The notes: generated by a model from the sequence alone, not told the origin. A stretch of 64,000 bases of DNA from Planococcus citri (GCF_950023065.1 NC_088678.1:30742580-30806579); one strand, 5' to 3'; shown: positions 36,283-47,912, counted from the stretch's first letter. Translations and numbers: made by a program.

Positions 36283-36720
36283 TTCCACGTCAATTCGACC
36301 AAGAAGTGGTTGGGGGGTTTGACGATTGTTTTGAAATTCTTCTTGTGAAAAGACCTTTTGAAGGGATGACTAACGGCGCAAATCGCAGCGCTCCAGCCCA
36401 TTTTTAAAGACATCCAGGGGGTGTCAAAGTTTTCAGTGAACCTATGTAGTAAAATATCATCCATTTCAGCAGTGGATTGCTTGATAACTGCGATACCTAC
36501 CAGAATGGAACTTTTCCCAGTTTTCCCCATAGTTAGGGGTTTTGAAAGGCTTTTTGGTGATACCTATCTAGAGAACTTTAGTGAGGATATCATAAAAATC
36601 AGTGTTGCCACTTTTTTCATACCAAAAATTAGCTCAAAAACTTTCAAAATGTAGTTTTCATATCGTTCCGACTCTCAAAAATTCTGAAAAAAATATATTA
36701 TGACAGTCTCTCCTGATCAC
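36283..36720. repeat. Single arm of the CATTCCACGTCAATT fold-back family
   Basis: Starts CATTCCACGTCAATTCGACC and parallels the left arm at 32416 for its first ~170 bp, then follows the 37868-38230 version (CAGTGTTGCCACTTTTTTCA, TAGTTTTCATATCGTTCCGA). No reverse partner arm lies directly next to it. Confidence 0.65.
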
Positions 36721-36922
36721 AAAACAACTCAGGTGTAAACTATCGAATAAGCCCATGTTTAACCCAAACACAAAAAAAATGGTCAAAATAAAGTTGTCTA
36801 GAGTAATTCGCGTTTCACTGAAAACTGTGAATGCAGAGTTATCATTTCATGTAGGTACCTAATTACGTTTTACTTCTATGTAGTAATGAGTAAAAAAAAA
36901 TCATAAATTTTGAGATATTTGT

Positions 36923-37156
36923 GCAATACCTGCGTGCCTACTACCCACCTACCGATTCGTAATTAAAGACTAGTTATTAATTTTATGTGTTTTATGATTA
37001 ATCATGTGTAAAACATTGAATACCTTTTAAATTGAAGAGAAAACCTATAAAATCTACTATCAACAGAATGTCAAGTACCTAGTGCAATAGTATTTCTTTC
37101 ATATCACAAGTAACTATAGGTATCATAAGTCGGTGTTGAAGTTTTCATAGTTCAAA
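36923..37156 (+). promoter_or_regulatory. Core promoter of the truncated third copy
   Basis: Same module as upstream of copies 1 and 2, with TATAAAA at 37046-37052. It appears intact, so a short transcript could still be made. Confidence 0.55.
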
Positions 37157-37207
37157 ATGAAGTTAGCTTTATTAGGTATTATTGGGTGTCTGGTATCGAT
37201 GTCATAA
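37157..37207 (+). pseudogene. Truncated third copy of the small secreted-protein gene
   Basis: The ATG and sixteen codons match the signal peptide (MKLALLGIIGCLVSMS), then a TAA occurs and similarity to copies 1 and 2 ends. From about 37218 the sequence is instead a copy of 29473-29720, which normally lies some 2 kb upstream of copy 1. The mature protein is absent, so this is a rearrangement remnant. Confidence 0.85.
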
Positions 37208-37217
37208 TTATGGACGC

Positions 37218-37453
37218 AGAAAGATTCCTTTGATTTGATGAAGATGGTTATTTTGTCTGTAATGAAAAATGCATGGAAATATACGTAGGTACATACAAAT
37301 GGCACTTGAAGAAATGTTTGAGTTATTTTATGATAGGAAGGTACCTACTGATGAGTTGAAAGTAATATTTATAAACGAAAACTGGTGTAAAATACTCAGA
37401 TTACTTCGATGAATTCGAAAATTGAATGAAAAATTTGTTCCAGAGCTGAGAAT
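37218..37453. repeat. Second copy of the 29.47-kb segment
   Basis: Direct repeat of 29473-29720, including TTTATGATAGGAAGGTACCT and AAACGAAAACTGGTGTAAAA. It is followed at about 37460-37730 by a fragment related to the 20840-22577 fold-back (AAAATCTGCGGATGCTGAAA; GGATTTGGCAGGTCGAAAAT). Confidence 0.7.
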
Positions 37454-37867
37454 AACTCAGCGAGTTGAATTTGAAATTCAGATTGAATTCAGAATTTCTG
37501 CTTTCCAGTTTCGTTTGGTAAGATTTTGTGAAATTTCGAATTTCAAAAATCTGCGGATGCTGAAAGCTCTAGAACTGCTGAAAATGGTTCAAAACCGTTC
37601 CCAATGGATTTGGCAGGTCGAAAATTGGGTAGATTCTCAATTTCAACTTTCTAGATCATTTTGATAAAATTTTGAGTTTTTCTCCTCGTTTTTGGCTCAC
37701 ATTTCAAAAATTCGCCAACAATCGAAAAATTCAATTCCAAATTCCGCAAAACACTCGATGTAATCATGATTAATCAAATGCAAAGTAATCAATTTGAAAA
37801 TGAAAATATCGAATGTCGTGATTGTAAGTGCATTCGGAGTCTTTGCATAGAATTTTTCTGAAATAGC

Positions 37868-39271
37868 AAATGGGTCATTCCACGTCAATTCGGCGATTTT
37901 TTTGGAATTTTTCCTGTGGAAAGACGTTCCAAAGAGACGACCAATGGTGCAAATCGCAGCCAATTGTAGCCCTTTTTCAAAGGCTGCTAGGAGGTGTCAA
38001 AGTTTCCAGTGAACTTGAAATCATCATCCATTTCAACAGTGGATTACTCGATAACCGCGTTATATACCTACCGAAATGGAACTTTTTCCAATAATTAGGG
38101 GTTTTAAAAGGCTTTTTTGTGATATAAAAGTCAGTGTTGCCACTTTTTTCATACCAAAAATTAGCTAGAAAAGTTTCAAAACGTAGTTTTCATATCGTTC
38201 CGACTCTCAAAAATTCTGAAAAAAATATATCAGGTATGGACAACTTTTTATGCTGAACAACATATCAAAAAATTGGAGTCGCGTTATTTCGTAAAGTCAA
38301 TTTTAAAAATTGAAAGTTTGCAAAAAAAATGCGATTTTTAAAAAAACATGAAAAAAAGTTTTGATTAGTGAAGTTGACCCAGTTGACCACTACTTTTTAT
38401 GTCTCCGTTGAAAAAGTTGAAAAAACCATTTCACTCGATGAAATGAACTCCTCACAAAAAAATCAAAATTCAAAAAGATTAAAAAAATGTAAACAAATTT
38501 CAATTTTTTTGCTATGAGTGTAATTATTAAGTATCAACTTTTTCTTGAAATATGCTAGAAAGAGGTCAAAATAAGACAACTGAATAAATTTAAATCTTTT
38601 TTGATTTTGAAATTGAAAATTGAATTTTTTTCAAATTTTGATTTTTTTGTGATGAGTTCATTTCATCGAGTGAAAGGGGGTTTTCAACTTTTTCAACGGA
38701 TATGTAAAAATATGGGTCAAATGGGTCAACTTCACCCATCAAAACTTTTTTTTTATGTTTTAAATTTAAAAATCGCATTTTTTCGCAAACTTTCATTTTT
38801 TAAAAATCTATTTTACAAAATAATGCAATCCCAATTTTTCAGTATGTTATTCAGCCTGAAAAGTTGTCCATATACCTATCTAATATATTTTTTTCAGAAT
38901 TTTTGAGAATCAGAACGATGTGAAAACTACGTTTTGAAACTTTTCTAGCTAATTTTTGGTATGAAAAAAAGTGGCAACACTGACTTTTATATCACAAAAA
39001 AGCCTTTTAAAACCCCTAATTATTGGAAAAAGTTCCATTTCGGTAGGTATCTCGGTTATCGAGGAATCCGCTGCTGAAATGGATGATGATTTCAAGTTCA
39101 CTGAAAACTTTGACACCTCCTAGCAGCCTTTGAAAAAGGGCTACAAGGCTGCGATTTACGCCATTGGTCATCCCTTCGGAAGGTCTTTCGACTAGAAAAA
39201 TTTCAAAACAATCGCCGACGCCCCCCCCCCTTACTACTTCTTGGTCGAATTGAGGTGGAATGACCAAAATC
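37868..39271. mobile_element. 1.4-kb near-palindromic fold-back element
   Basis: The two halves are reverse complements about a centre near 38550. The left end GTCATTCCACGTCAATTCG is mirrored at 39243-39265. Matching words run inward, including CAGTGTTGCCACTTTTTTCA, CTCAAAAATTCTGAAAAAAA, GAAGTTGACCCA and CACTCGATGAAATGAACTC. The arms are about 680 bp with a very short loop and differ only by small changes. There is no transposase ORF, so mobility would depend on enzymes supplied elsewhere. Confidence 0.8.
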
Positions 39272-39441
39272 AATGATTTTTTATAAGAAAGGAAACACCG
39301 AAAAAATGATCAATAATTCACGTTCCCCAGAAAACTGTGAATGCAGAGTTATCATTTCATGTAAGTAATTTACCTATACCTAATTACTTTTTACTTCTAG
39401 TAATGAGTAAACAAAAAAATAGTAAATTATGAGATATTTGA

Positions 39442-39622
39442 GCAATACCTGCGTACCTACCGATTCGTAATTAAAGACGATGTTATTAATTTTATGTGTT
39501 TTATGATTAATCGAGTGTAAAACTTTGATTAGGTACCTTCTGAATTGAAGAGAAAACCTATAAAATCTACTATCAACAGAATGTCAAGTACAGTGCAATA
39601 GTATTTCTTTCATATCACAAGT
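39442..39622 (+). promoter_or_regulatory. Fourth copy of the promoter module, without a gene
   Basis: The module has TATAAAA at 39559-39565 and matches the others up to CATATCACAAGT. Downstream sequence is unrelated and contains no recognisable signal-peptide start. The coding part has been lost or was never duplicated. Confidence 0.6.
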
Positions 39623-39639
39623 TCAACTTTTGAAGATTT

Positions 39640-40520
39640 CAAAATGCTTAAAAAGTTTAAAATTCAATACCCTTTCGAACTGTGAAATCAGTTTTGATCA
39701 AAGTATCACAGTTTTGGAGGAATGCGCTGCTGAAGTTGAGTACCTCGAGACAATGTGAAAATAATGGAAGCCCCTCACCCGCCCCCTGAGGGGGCTGGGA
39801 CCAAACTGATTGCGGGTTTCTTATTTACTGGATGGGTAGATATTATAAAAAAATTTGAGCGAAATTGAAAGGCATGATTTGGAAAAAAATTGTGATGGGA
39901 ATTTTCATACCTTCTTGATAGGTAACTACTTTTTCGAAAAATACAACATACTGCACGTAACTAGGATCATGCGGTTCTTGCCAAAAAAAAAAAATATTTC
40001 AAATATGTACTCTTATGCAGGTACTTCGATAAATTATATTCTATCTTCATGATTGTTTTAATATAGGTAGACATACCTATGATACAAATTATGTGAAATT
40101 TGGTCAATATGGTCATCTTCATTACCCTGCCTAAACCAAACACTTTTGTTGCGTCTCACATTTTAAAATACCTCGACTACATACACTGAAACAAAAAAAT
40201 TTTAATTCTTTACCAATAATGAATAATTTGAAGAAAAAAAAACCAATAGCTTCCTCGCACAAATAAATAATATATTTTGTAGGTATCTTCCTATTTAGGC
40301 TACTTTAGCACTCATTTAAAAAGCAATTATTTCATATCTGTGAATCCAAAATATTTTTACGATAAAATCAAAACAAAAAGATTAAACATTTATGTACCTC
40401 TTATAGGCCTGTCTTTTACGTGTCCCTCATGTTCATATCACATTTTTGTATTTGGCTTAGGTACTTAGAAGTAGGTAGTAGGTAGAACCATTGATTTTTT
40501 GTATACGTAAAAAATCAATG
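39640..40520. other. Intergenic, no gene seen
   Basis: AT-rich with short ORFs only. An imperfect inverted repeat ACCATTGATTTTTTGTATACG / CGTAAAAAATCAATGGT (about 40488-40521) sits at the edge of the next element. Confidence 0.35.
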
Positions 40521-40523
40521 GTA

Positions 40524-40743
40524 TACTCTGTTCCAAATAAGAAACGCAAACTTTTCTAGGAGCAAAAACATAGGGTCCACATGAACAAGCAAGGTTGAGC
40601 ACTACGCTAAACCAACGAAATTAATAACCGGTTTGGTTTTCATTGCTGCGTAGTATGGTTTACCTCCCCGTCAGTTCCCCGAACATCACACCTCGTCGTG
40701 TGTTGCGGGTTGTCAGTTTGCGTTTCTTATTTGGAACAGACTA
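40524..40743. mobile_element. Tc1/mariner-type MITE, 220 bp, with TA target duplication
   Basis: Terminal inverted repeats read TCTGTTCCAAATAAGAAACG on the left and CGTTTCTTATTTGGAACAGA on the right, extending to at least 25 matching bases. TA dinucleotides flank it at 40522-40523 and 40744-40745. The arms are perfect over the core, which suggests a young insertion. No ORF. The TA duplication points to the Tc1/mariner superfamily. Confidence 0.85.
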
Positions 40744-40749
40744 TAGAAC

Positions 40750-41484
40750 ATAATAATATGCGAGCAGATGTTCAACTTCTCTTAGATAACTTGTGTAGCC
40801 AGGTAGTACTTAAGCTGAAAACAGTATGTGATGAGTTACACAACGTGTACATTTACATTTTGTGAAGAAATATTTTGTCGAGAATGGCTGGTTTATACCG
40901 GTCGATAATTTCACCCCAATTAGGCAACAGGTTGTCAACCAGGTCATCAAAGTCATTCAAGTTTGATAGTTCACAAAATATTTTCAAAATTGAATGGTAA
41001 TTTGTGGTGCAAAGTACTTGACGAAAAAAGGACAGAATTCCATTCAAAAACGTATACGAGCACGAAATTTTAGAAGGAAACTCTAAAAATGTGAACATTT
41101 GCGAAATGAATTTTCGAATTTCGAAATTTTTATAAGCATTTTAAGACTGCTCAGACTGTCCTCATTACCTTAATTTTCAATTATAGTGGGTATCGATTAG
41201 TAAATTTCATCTGCTCATTTCTCATTCGCCACGATAAAGTGTTTACAATAAGCCATTTTTTGTCGGGCTATAGTCAGTTTAAAATAACTTCTGAACACAT
41301 AGAACTATACCTAGCTTAAAATCTCTACTTTCAGATGATGCTTATTTTGATGAAAAAATTTTTATAGTGAAAAAAAATGCATAAAAGATGGTAAAAAACG
41401 AAATATAAAAATCTGTTGACATTTTTACAACTATCCACATTGACCTCTTATGATGAATAATGATGAAGATTTTTGAAATTAAAT
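40750..41484. other. Intergenic, no gene seen
   Basis: An 81-codon minus frame (41098-40853) has no recognisable motif and no splice context. Otherwise AT-rich sequence. Confidence 0.35.
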
Positions 41485-41487
41485 TAA

Positions 41488-42894
41488 CAAGGGAACGTCT
41501 TGAGGTGTCCGCCTCCGATTTGAACGGGACTGCGATTTTTGGAAAGAGCATGGTCTAAAACCCCCACAACCAAATTTTCAGCTGCCCAATTTCATATCTC
41601 GATATTTGGCGAACGTTTGAACATTCAAAATTGACTGTTTTTGGTGATTTATACTTTTTTTTAAAAAAGTACGTACTTGATTAGTGAAAATGATCAAAAT
41701 AAGTCCTAAAACTGATATTATAATTACCCAAATCCAAATTTCGCTATTTCCAGCCATTCTGAAGCCTCCAGCTCGATTTTTCAATTTCTCCAGAATTTTT
41801 AATTTGCTCCAGAAGACGTGAATATTAAGTTGGACAGCTGAAAACCGAGTTGTGTGTTATACTCGACCTGTTTAACGAATTTATCGACATTTGAGCCGAT
41901 TCTGGAAGGGACACCTCAAAAGTGGTTTTTTGACCAGCTTTTTTTCAAAATAGAAATATCCAAAAATCAAAAATATCCCATTTGCGAGAAAATTTTTGGA
42001 ATTTGCGCGAATCGCAGTATTTTGTCATTAATGAACCCCACGAGAGCGAATTTCCCCATTTTCAGCCGTTCTGGAGCCTCCCTTTAATTTTTGGATATTT
42101 TTATTGAGAAAAAGCTGGTCAAAAAACCACTAGCTCTTGAGACGTCCCCTCCAGAATCGGCTCAAATTTGGATAAACTCGTTAAACAAGTTGAGTATAAC
42201 ACACAACTCGATTTCCAGCTGCTCAACTTCATATTCACGCCTTCTGGAGCAAATTGAAAATTCTGGAGAAATTGAAAAATCGCGCTGGAGGCTCCAGAAT
42301 ACCTGGAAATGGCGAAATTCGCTCTCGTGGGGTTAGTTCATGACAAAATACTGCGATTCGCGCAAATTCCAAAAAAATTTTCGCAAATGGGAAATTTTTG
42401 ATTTTTGGATAAGCTTATTTTTATTTTGAAAAAAAGTCGGTCAAAAAACCACTCTTGAGGTGTATCTCCAGAATCGGCTCAAATCTGGATAAACTCGTTG
42501 AACAGGTTGAGCATAACACACAACTCGATTTTCAGCTGTCCAACTTCATATTCACGTCTTCTGGAGCAAATTAAAAATTCTGGAGAAATTGAAAAATCGC
42601 GCTGGAGGCTCCAGAATGGCTGGAAATGGCGTAAATCGCCCTCGTGGGGTTAGTTCGTGACGAAACACCGCGATTCGCGCAAATTTCAAAAACTTTCACG
42701 CAAACGGTAAATTTTTGATTTTTGGATATTTTTATTTTGAAAAACAGTCAATTTTGAATTTTCAAACGTTCGCCAAATATCGAGATATGAAATTGGGCAG
42801 CTGAAAATTTGGTTTTGGGGGTTTTAGACCATGCTCTTTCCAAAAATCGCCGTCCCGTTCAAATCGGAGGCGGACACCTCAAGACGTTCCCTTG
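41488..42894. mobile_element. 1.4-kb fold-back element with TAA target duplication
   Basis: The left end CAAGGGAACGTCTTGAGGTG is mirrored exactly at 42875-42894 (CACCTCAAGACGTTCCCTTG). Both flanks carry TAA (41485-41487 and 42895-42897). The arms span most of the element and include CAATTTCATATCTCGATATT and its mirror, and the inner words GGAGGCTCCAG. A 3-bp TWA duplication is typical of PIF/Harbinger transposons, so it may be a non-autonomous member. No transposase ORF was seen. Diverged relatives occur at 20.1-23.1 and 24.6-25.0 kb. Confidence 0.8.
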
Positions 42895-42897
42895 TAA

Positions 42898-44018
42898 GTA
42901 GTAAATGTATTAAGTGGTATCTAGCAGAAAATTAATTGTGGAAATTAAAATTGATAGAAAATTTTGAGCTGTACTAGTTTGATGTGTACATATTAAATCT
43001 CCTAAAATGTTTGGTTTTGATAAAATTTAAGGGGAAAAATCACGCATCACTCACTCAAGAGTTTTTCAGTTAGGCCTATTTTTTCTCAAAATGAGTTTTG
43101 TGCTAATGTTAATTGTTGAACATGCCATGAAAATGTAAGCATTATATTGTCGGTAATTAATTAGTAGGTGTTATACAGTTATTGTGTGCACAGGTGCCCT
43201 CGATCAAATAGGCTCGAAGATGAACCGTCGCTAAAAAATTCGCTATTCTCGATGTTTTTCTATAAAAATGCAAGCTTTTGGAAGTTTTGGAGTTGATATC
43301 AGGTATGAATCTTTGGTCTTGAAAAATACAGTAATATTCTAACTAATTTGAAACCTAAACCTTAATTTTGAGGTTGACTGAATAAATCAAATTTGATTTT
43401 TAAAATAATTAATGCATTTTTTAAATCGACATTTAAATTTGATTTGACACATCTCTTGAAAAACTAGAAAAATTTTCGTCACAGAATTCATTAACCTGGG
43501 AAGTGAGCGGTTGGAATCACTTTATTGGAATCATATTTTCTCACTGTTAACGTTGTTATATATATTTATTATTCATTGATCAATGATCATTGACCTCTGA
43601 GTCCAATAATTTCGTTCAAAAGGTCAAAAAGTCGAAAACACAGCGATTATTCATTATAAATTCAAATTATAAATTATTAATTAAGTTATAAAATAAAATA
43701 CAAACAAACCAAAAGAAAAAATTTTAAAAATTAAAAAAGTAAAAAATCCAAAAAAGCACAAAATAACTAAATAAGTAAAAACGCGGTAAAAACGAGCATT
43801 CGCCAGCGCTGCATACGGCTTGAAACCGAACCACGTATCACATTCGCGTTCCGTTATTCGGCCAGGCACCGAATTCGGGCTCATTTAGTGCATGCGTATT
43901 TATGTTTTTTGTCTCTTCAGTCAGCTTGCAAAATTCAATTCACCATCAATTTGTCAACGTTAAAAGTTTCTGTATTATATGTATAAATTTATTTAGTGTT
44001 CCTGTTATTGTATTATTA
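42898..44018. other. Intergenic and 5' flank of UBE2G1
   Basis: Mostly AT-rich. A CpG-rich patch at about 43785-43890, open on the minus strand, lies 130-230 bp before the UBE2G1 ATG and is the best candidate for its TATA-less promoter. A TCTTCAGTCAG word near 43914 could be an initiator. No separate gene recognised. Confidence 0.35.
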
Positions 44019-45055
44019 ATGTCAGAATCACAATCTTCTCTTTTATTGCGAAAACAATTAGCAGGTATGTGCCCATCTGAGCCATCTAAATGGCCGAAAA
44101 ATCGGTATCGTATTTCCATAACCTTGTAGTTGGTAGGCTTTTGTTTAAATTTCAGCACGAATATATCTGTATTTATTGTTTGAACAACCGTAATAGCGTA
44201 ATTATACCGTCATTCGATGTATGAAAATGTTGAATCTCGATCTAATGTGTAAAATTCGCCACTCTCGATGTGTGTAATGAAAACGCTATTACATAATGTT
44301 CCATACTACATAACAGATTTCTTTCGCTGGCGTATCGTTAATTACGAGTTATTTCGTTATATCTACGTAAATATATACCGGTGTCACGATAGTACGATAA
44401 TTTGATAACTTTTCTGTTGACAGAATTAAACAAAAATCCTGTAGAAGGATTTTCTGCGGGATTAATCGACGACAATGACATATACAGATGGGAAGTACTT
44501 ATAATAGGCCCTCCAGATACGCTTTAGTGAGTATAACTTTTGAATATCACGATGTACAGTTATTCGTATTTTTACCATGTAATCGACTCGGTTTTGTTTA
44601 CAGTGAAGGAGGTTTTTTCAAAGCGCACTTATATTTCCCTAAAGAATATCCGTTAAGACCTCCGAAAATGAAATTCGTCACCGAAATTTGGCATCCTAAT
44701 AGTAAGTGTGATTGTAAACAAAAGTATATTGTTACGATTACAACGATGGCGTATTTATACATAACGGTTTGTATGCGGTGTTTTTTTATGTACAGTTGAC
44801 AAAAATGGCGATGTTTGTATTTCAATTTTGCACGAACCGGGTGACGATAAATACGGTTATGAAAAGGCCAGTGAAAGGTGGCTTCCCGTACATACCGTCG
44901 AAACTATACTAATATCTGTGATCTCTATGCTCGCTGACCCCAACGATGAAAGTCCTGCCAATGTAGACGCCGCTAAGGAATGGAGAGAAAATTATCAAGA
45001 ATTTAAACGTAAGGTTGCTCGCTGCGTTCGGAAAAGTCAAGAAGATTGTTTGTAG
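44019..45055 (+). CDS. UBE2G1: Ubiquitin-conjugating enzyme E2 G1, complete, four exons
   Basis: This E2 enzyme accepts activated ubiquitin on a cysteine and passes it to substrates with E3 ligases, building mainly Lys48-linked chains for proteasomal degradation. Exons are 44019-44064, 44424-44526, 44604-44701 and 44796-45055, all with GT-AG introns (359, 77 and 94 bp), giving 168 residues against 170 in the human protein. The active-site Cys90 lies in GDVCISILH, preceded by the HPN motif (residues 80-82). The class-specific acidic loop HEPGDDKYGYEKASERW follows it, as in UBE2G1 and CDC34-type enzymes. Conserved stretches include ELNKNPVEGFSAGLIDDND, RWEVLIIGPPDTLYEGG and EFKRKVARCVRKSQE. The C terminus (DCL) differs from the usual end. 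No broken residues; housekeeping function expected. Confidence 0.96.
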
Positions 45056-45900
45056 TTAATTGTTGTAAATACGAGTCCATCGATGGTTTATTCATAGTTA
45101 ACAAGAAATTCTCCAACAGGTGAATATCACGATTGTTTTGTTTATTAGGTAGTTGGTATTCTATTCTATATTCATGTGTACCATTCACTTATTTTGGGTT
45201 TATTTTACAGTCAGAAATGTGCTCACAACAAAGACAACAATCGTATCGCCGATTTTATTAAATTGAACGGAACACCTTACTTTTTCTCAAGAACCGAACT
45301 CAAAACGATAAATTAATTTCATAAGTTAAAATTTTTTCATTTTCAAGTCGCTATTCTTTTTACACACCGTTGGTCAAAATTCAAGTGTTACATGGCGTAT
45401 TCGGTTTGTACGAGTTCCCTCACACACTCTCTCTCTCTCTCTTTTATTATTTTTTTAAAAACTGTTTTGCGAATTGGTTATACAAAAAAAACGTGCGCCG
45501 AGTAACAAATTAATATTAGAAAATTACGGCGATTATTCTATTTGTATGTAATTTACTGATTGAATTTTGTTTGTCGCATTTTTTTTTTTTTTTTTTTTTT
45601 ATATGTCTTATCGATTTAATAAAGTTTTCACTTTTTATCGTAATATTAATATATATGTATTTTTTTTTGTAATGGAACGTTATCGATTATCATTCGTGTT
45701 TAAGTGTTCCTCCTCCTCCCCCCGAATCTGTCTTGTCTCACCGTTCTTTTTTTTTTACGCATGTGCTATAAATATTTTTTCAAATGTTCATAGCTTTTAA
45801 CTGTAATGCGATCGAATGAAAAGATTTTACGTTAATATTAAGAAACGATGATTATTCTTGTATGTATTATTAAATTTTTATCTGCGGAAGTCTTCGAATT
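45056..45900 (+). other. UBE2G1: Probable 3' untranslated region of UBE2G1
   Basis: Follows the TAG stop. An AATAAA polyadenylation signal lies at 45618-45623 just after a long T run (about 45577-45600), and a CT microsatellite at about 45430-45442. A TTTTACAG|T acceptor-like site at about 45211 leaves open a 3' UTR intron or an alternative last exon. Confidence 0.4.
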
Positions 45901-47010
45901 GCGTTGATTCGTTCGTTCTGTTCTGTGATGATGGTGTATGATGTTGTAGGAAAGCTGTATTTGGGTTGAAATATTGTTGTTGAATGGCTCGTATGCTTGA
46001 AAATGTGATGCGTTTTTGAGATATTATTCATACGTAGCAGTGATGAGTAAACGTGTAATGCACCTTGCTCTGACGATGGTATACGATTCTATGAAGTTAA
46101 TGAGTAATATTGGGATACTCGAGTCGAATAATGAATACGTGGTTTATGTTCTTGAACCCACCTCGTATTGCCTTGGTGTTAATTTGCGATTCTGCGAAGT
46201 TGGTGATACTAATTAAGATGATGAGTATCTCTGCTTCTACCGTTATTCCGGTAATACTGCGTCAGAAGTCGCCCGTATATGAAGCCGTGCTTGATATGTT
46301 TCAAGTTTTGTTGAATTACTTCACTAAGTAAGTGAAAGTGATAAGATGGCGATAAGGAAAAGGCTGATCCTTGTTAGGAAAAAGTGTTGGTAATGCTGTA
46401 GAGCTGTAGTAATTAGGTATAAGAAATCATCTTATTCCGGACAAATCGTTCTACCTAGATCATTACATCGTATGTAGGTACTGTTTCTTTATTAGTAGGT
46501 ACCTATACGTAATTTTATACAATATCTTCATTTTCTGGAAAATTGGGGAAATTTGAGAATTTCATCCTTTTGGAAAACGGGTAATGGAAATGCAAGGGAA
46601 ATTTGAAATTTTTACTCTTAAATCAAGGCATTTTATAAAATTAGTTATTTAATTACATTAATAGACTAATAATGTAAAAATCTCTCGAGCACGTTCGTCA
46701 TATTTTTTTTGCTGTACAAGGGAATTATAATCAACCTCCACCTCCGACCCCCTCCGGCCAATCGAAGTATAGAGTGTTGATTTTGATGATTTTTCAAGAA
46801 CTGTTTTTTGTAAATACCTAAGTTCATGTTACATGAACATGCGACTGTCCTCATTGGGGAGCTTTATTCACACTCAACGAAAAAATTTGTGGTTTAGTTG
46901 ACATGATAATAGTACAGGATATCTCAGCGTTCTGCTAAAGAAGTCATGCCCCCCTCCCCCCTACCACAAAAAATAGGTAGGTAATCAAAAAGTTCAGTTT
47001 TTGGCAAAAA
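45901..47010. other. Intergenic, no gene seen
   Basis: Short ORFs at 46016-46331 overlap each other and have no recognisable motif. Otherwise nothing noted. Confidence 0.35.
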
Positions 47011-47019
47011 TTGTCAGCA

Positions 47020-47870
47020 AGTCTCATTTTTTGGAAAAATGCCGGAATGGGTAATTTTCTGTCAAAATTTCAAAAAAAAAATGTTTTATTTTGTCAAACT
47101 TAACCTACTTTGGGTGCGTTTTGCCCTGCATAGTTAGAACGTGTATTCAGTGATGATAAGGCTCATTTCAAAATACCAAAATTGATCAAGGTACTCTCAA
47201 AGGTAAGTTCAAAGTTTCCTTAAATTTAAGTGACCCGTTTTTTTACCAAAATTTCCCTTAGAAGTCTCTTTTTTGTGATCGCAGAAAAGTTGCAAATTCC
47301 CTATTTTTATCAAAAAAGTCTTAATTTTTTGTTAAAATCCCCAAAATTGTGAAAAAATTCCAACCTTTACCGAAATTGTCGAAAGTCTTTTCTTTCAAAA
47401 AATTGCGGAAAGTTTCATTTGTTTTTTTTTTAAACAAAAATTTCACGTTCAGATTTTTTGAAAATTGTCGAAAAGCTTTAATTTTTGTCAAAAATACCAC
47501 TTTTTTGCCAAAAATGTAAAAAAGTTTCATTTCTTACAAAAAATGTGAAAAAACTTCATTTTTTTGCTAAAATTGTGAAAAAGGCTCACTTTTGTGAAAA
47601 AAGTTGGTGTCTTAATTTTTTTCAAAATTGTCAAGACGTTCTAGTTTTAGCCAAAGAAGCTCCATTTTTTGCCTAAATTGCCTAAAGGTCACAATTTTTA
47701 CCTTGATTGTCGAGTCAAAATTGTCCAACATTTACAAAGTCTTGGTTTTTTTTTTTTTTTTTTTTGGAAAAGTGGTAAAAAGTTCTCATTTGTTGCCAAA
47801 TTATCTAAAAGATTTACTTTTGTCAAAAAAGTCGTAGTCCAAATTATTTATAAAACTGTCAGTGTAGGTT
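47020..47870. repeat. Degenerate short-period satellite
   Basis: An imperfect unit of roughly 35 bp, approximately AAAAAGTTTCATTTTTTGCC followed by AAAATTGT, recurs more than fifteen times with variable spacing. The short ORFs here, rich in Phe, Lys, Val and Leu, are products of the repeat. Confidence 0.6.
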
Positions 47871-47912
47871 CTAGCTTCTTATTAGTTATTAATTTTAATT
47901 TTTTTTTTTCAG

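Noticed and set aside
43681..43884. 67-codon minus-strand frame upstream of UBE2G1
   Set aside because: Its first half comes from a CpG-rich patch that is better explained as the UBE2G1 promoter, its second half from A-rich DNA; no family match was recognised.
47321..47837. Phe/Lys-rich frames
   Set aside because: Products of the short-period satellite and T runs.
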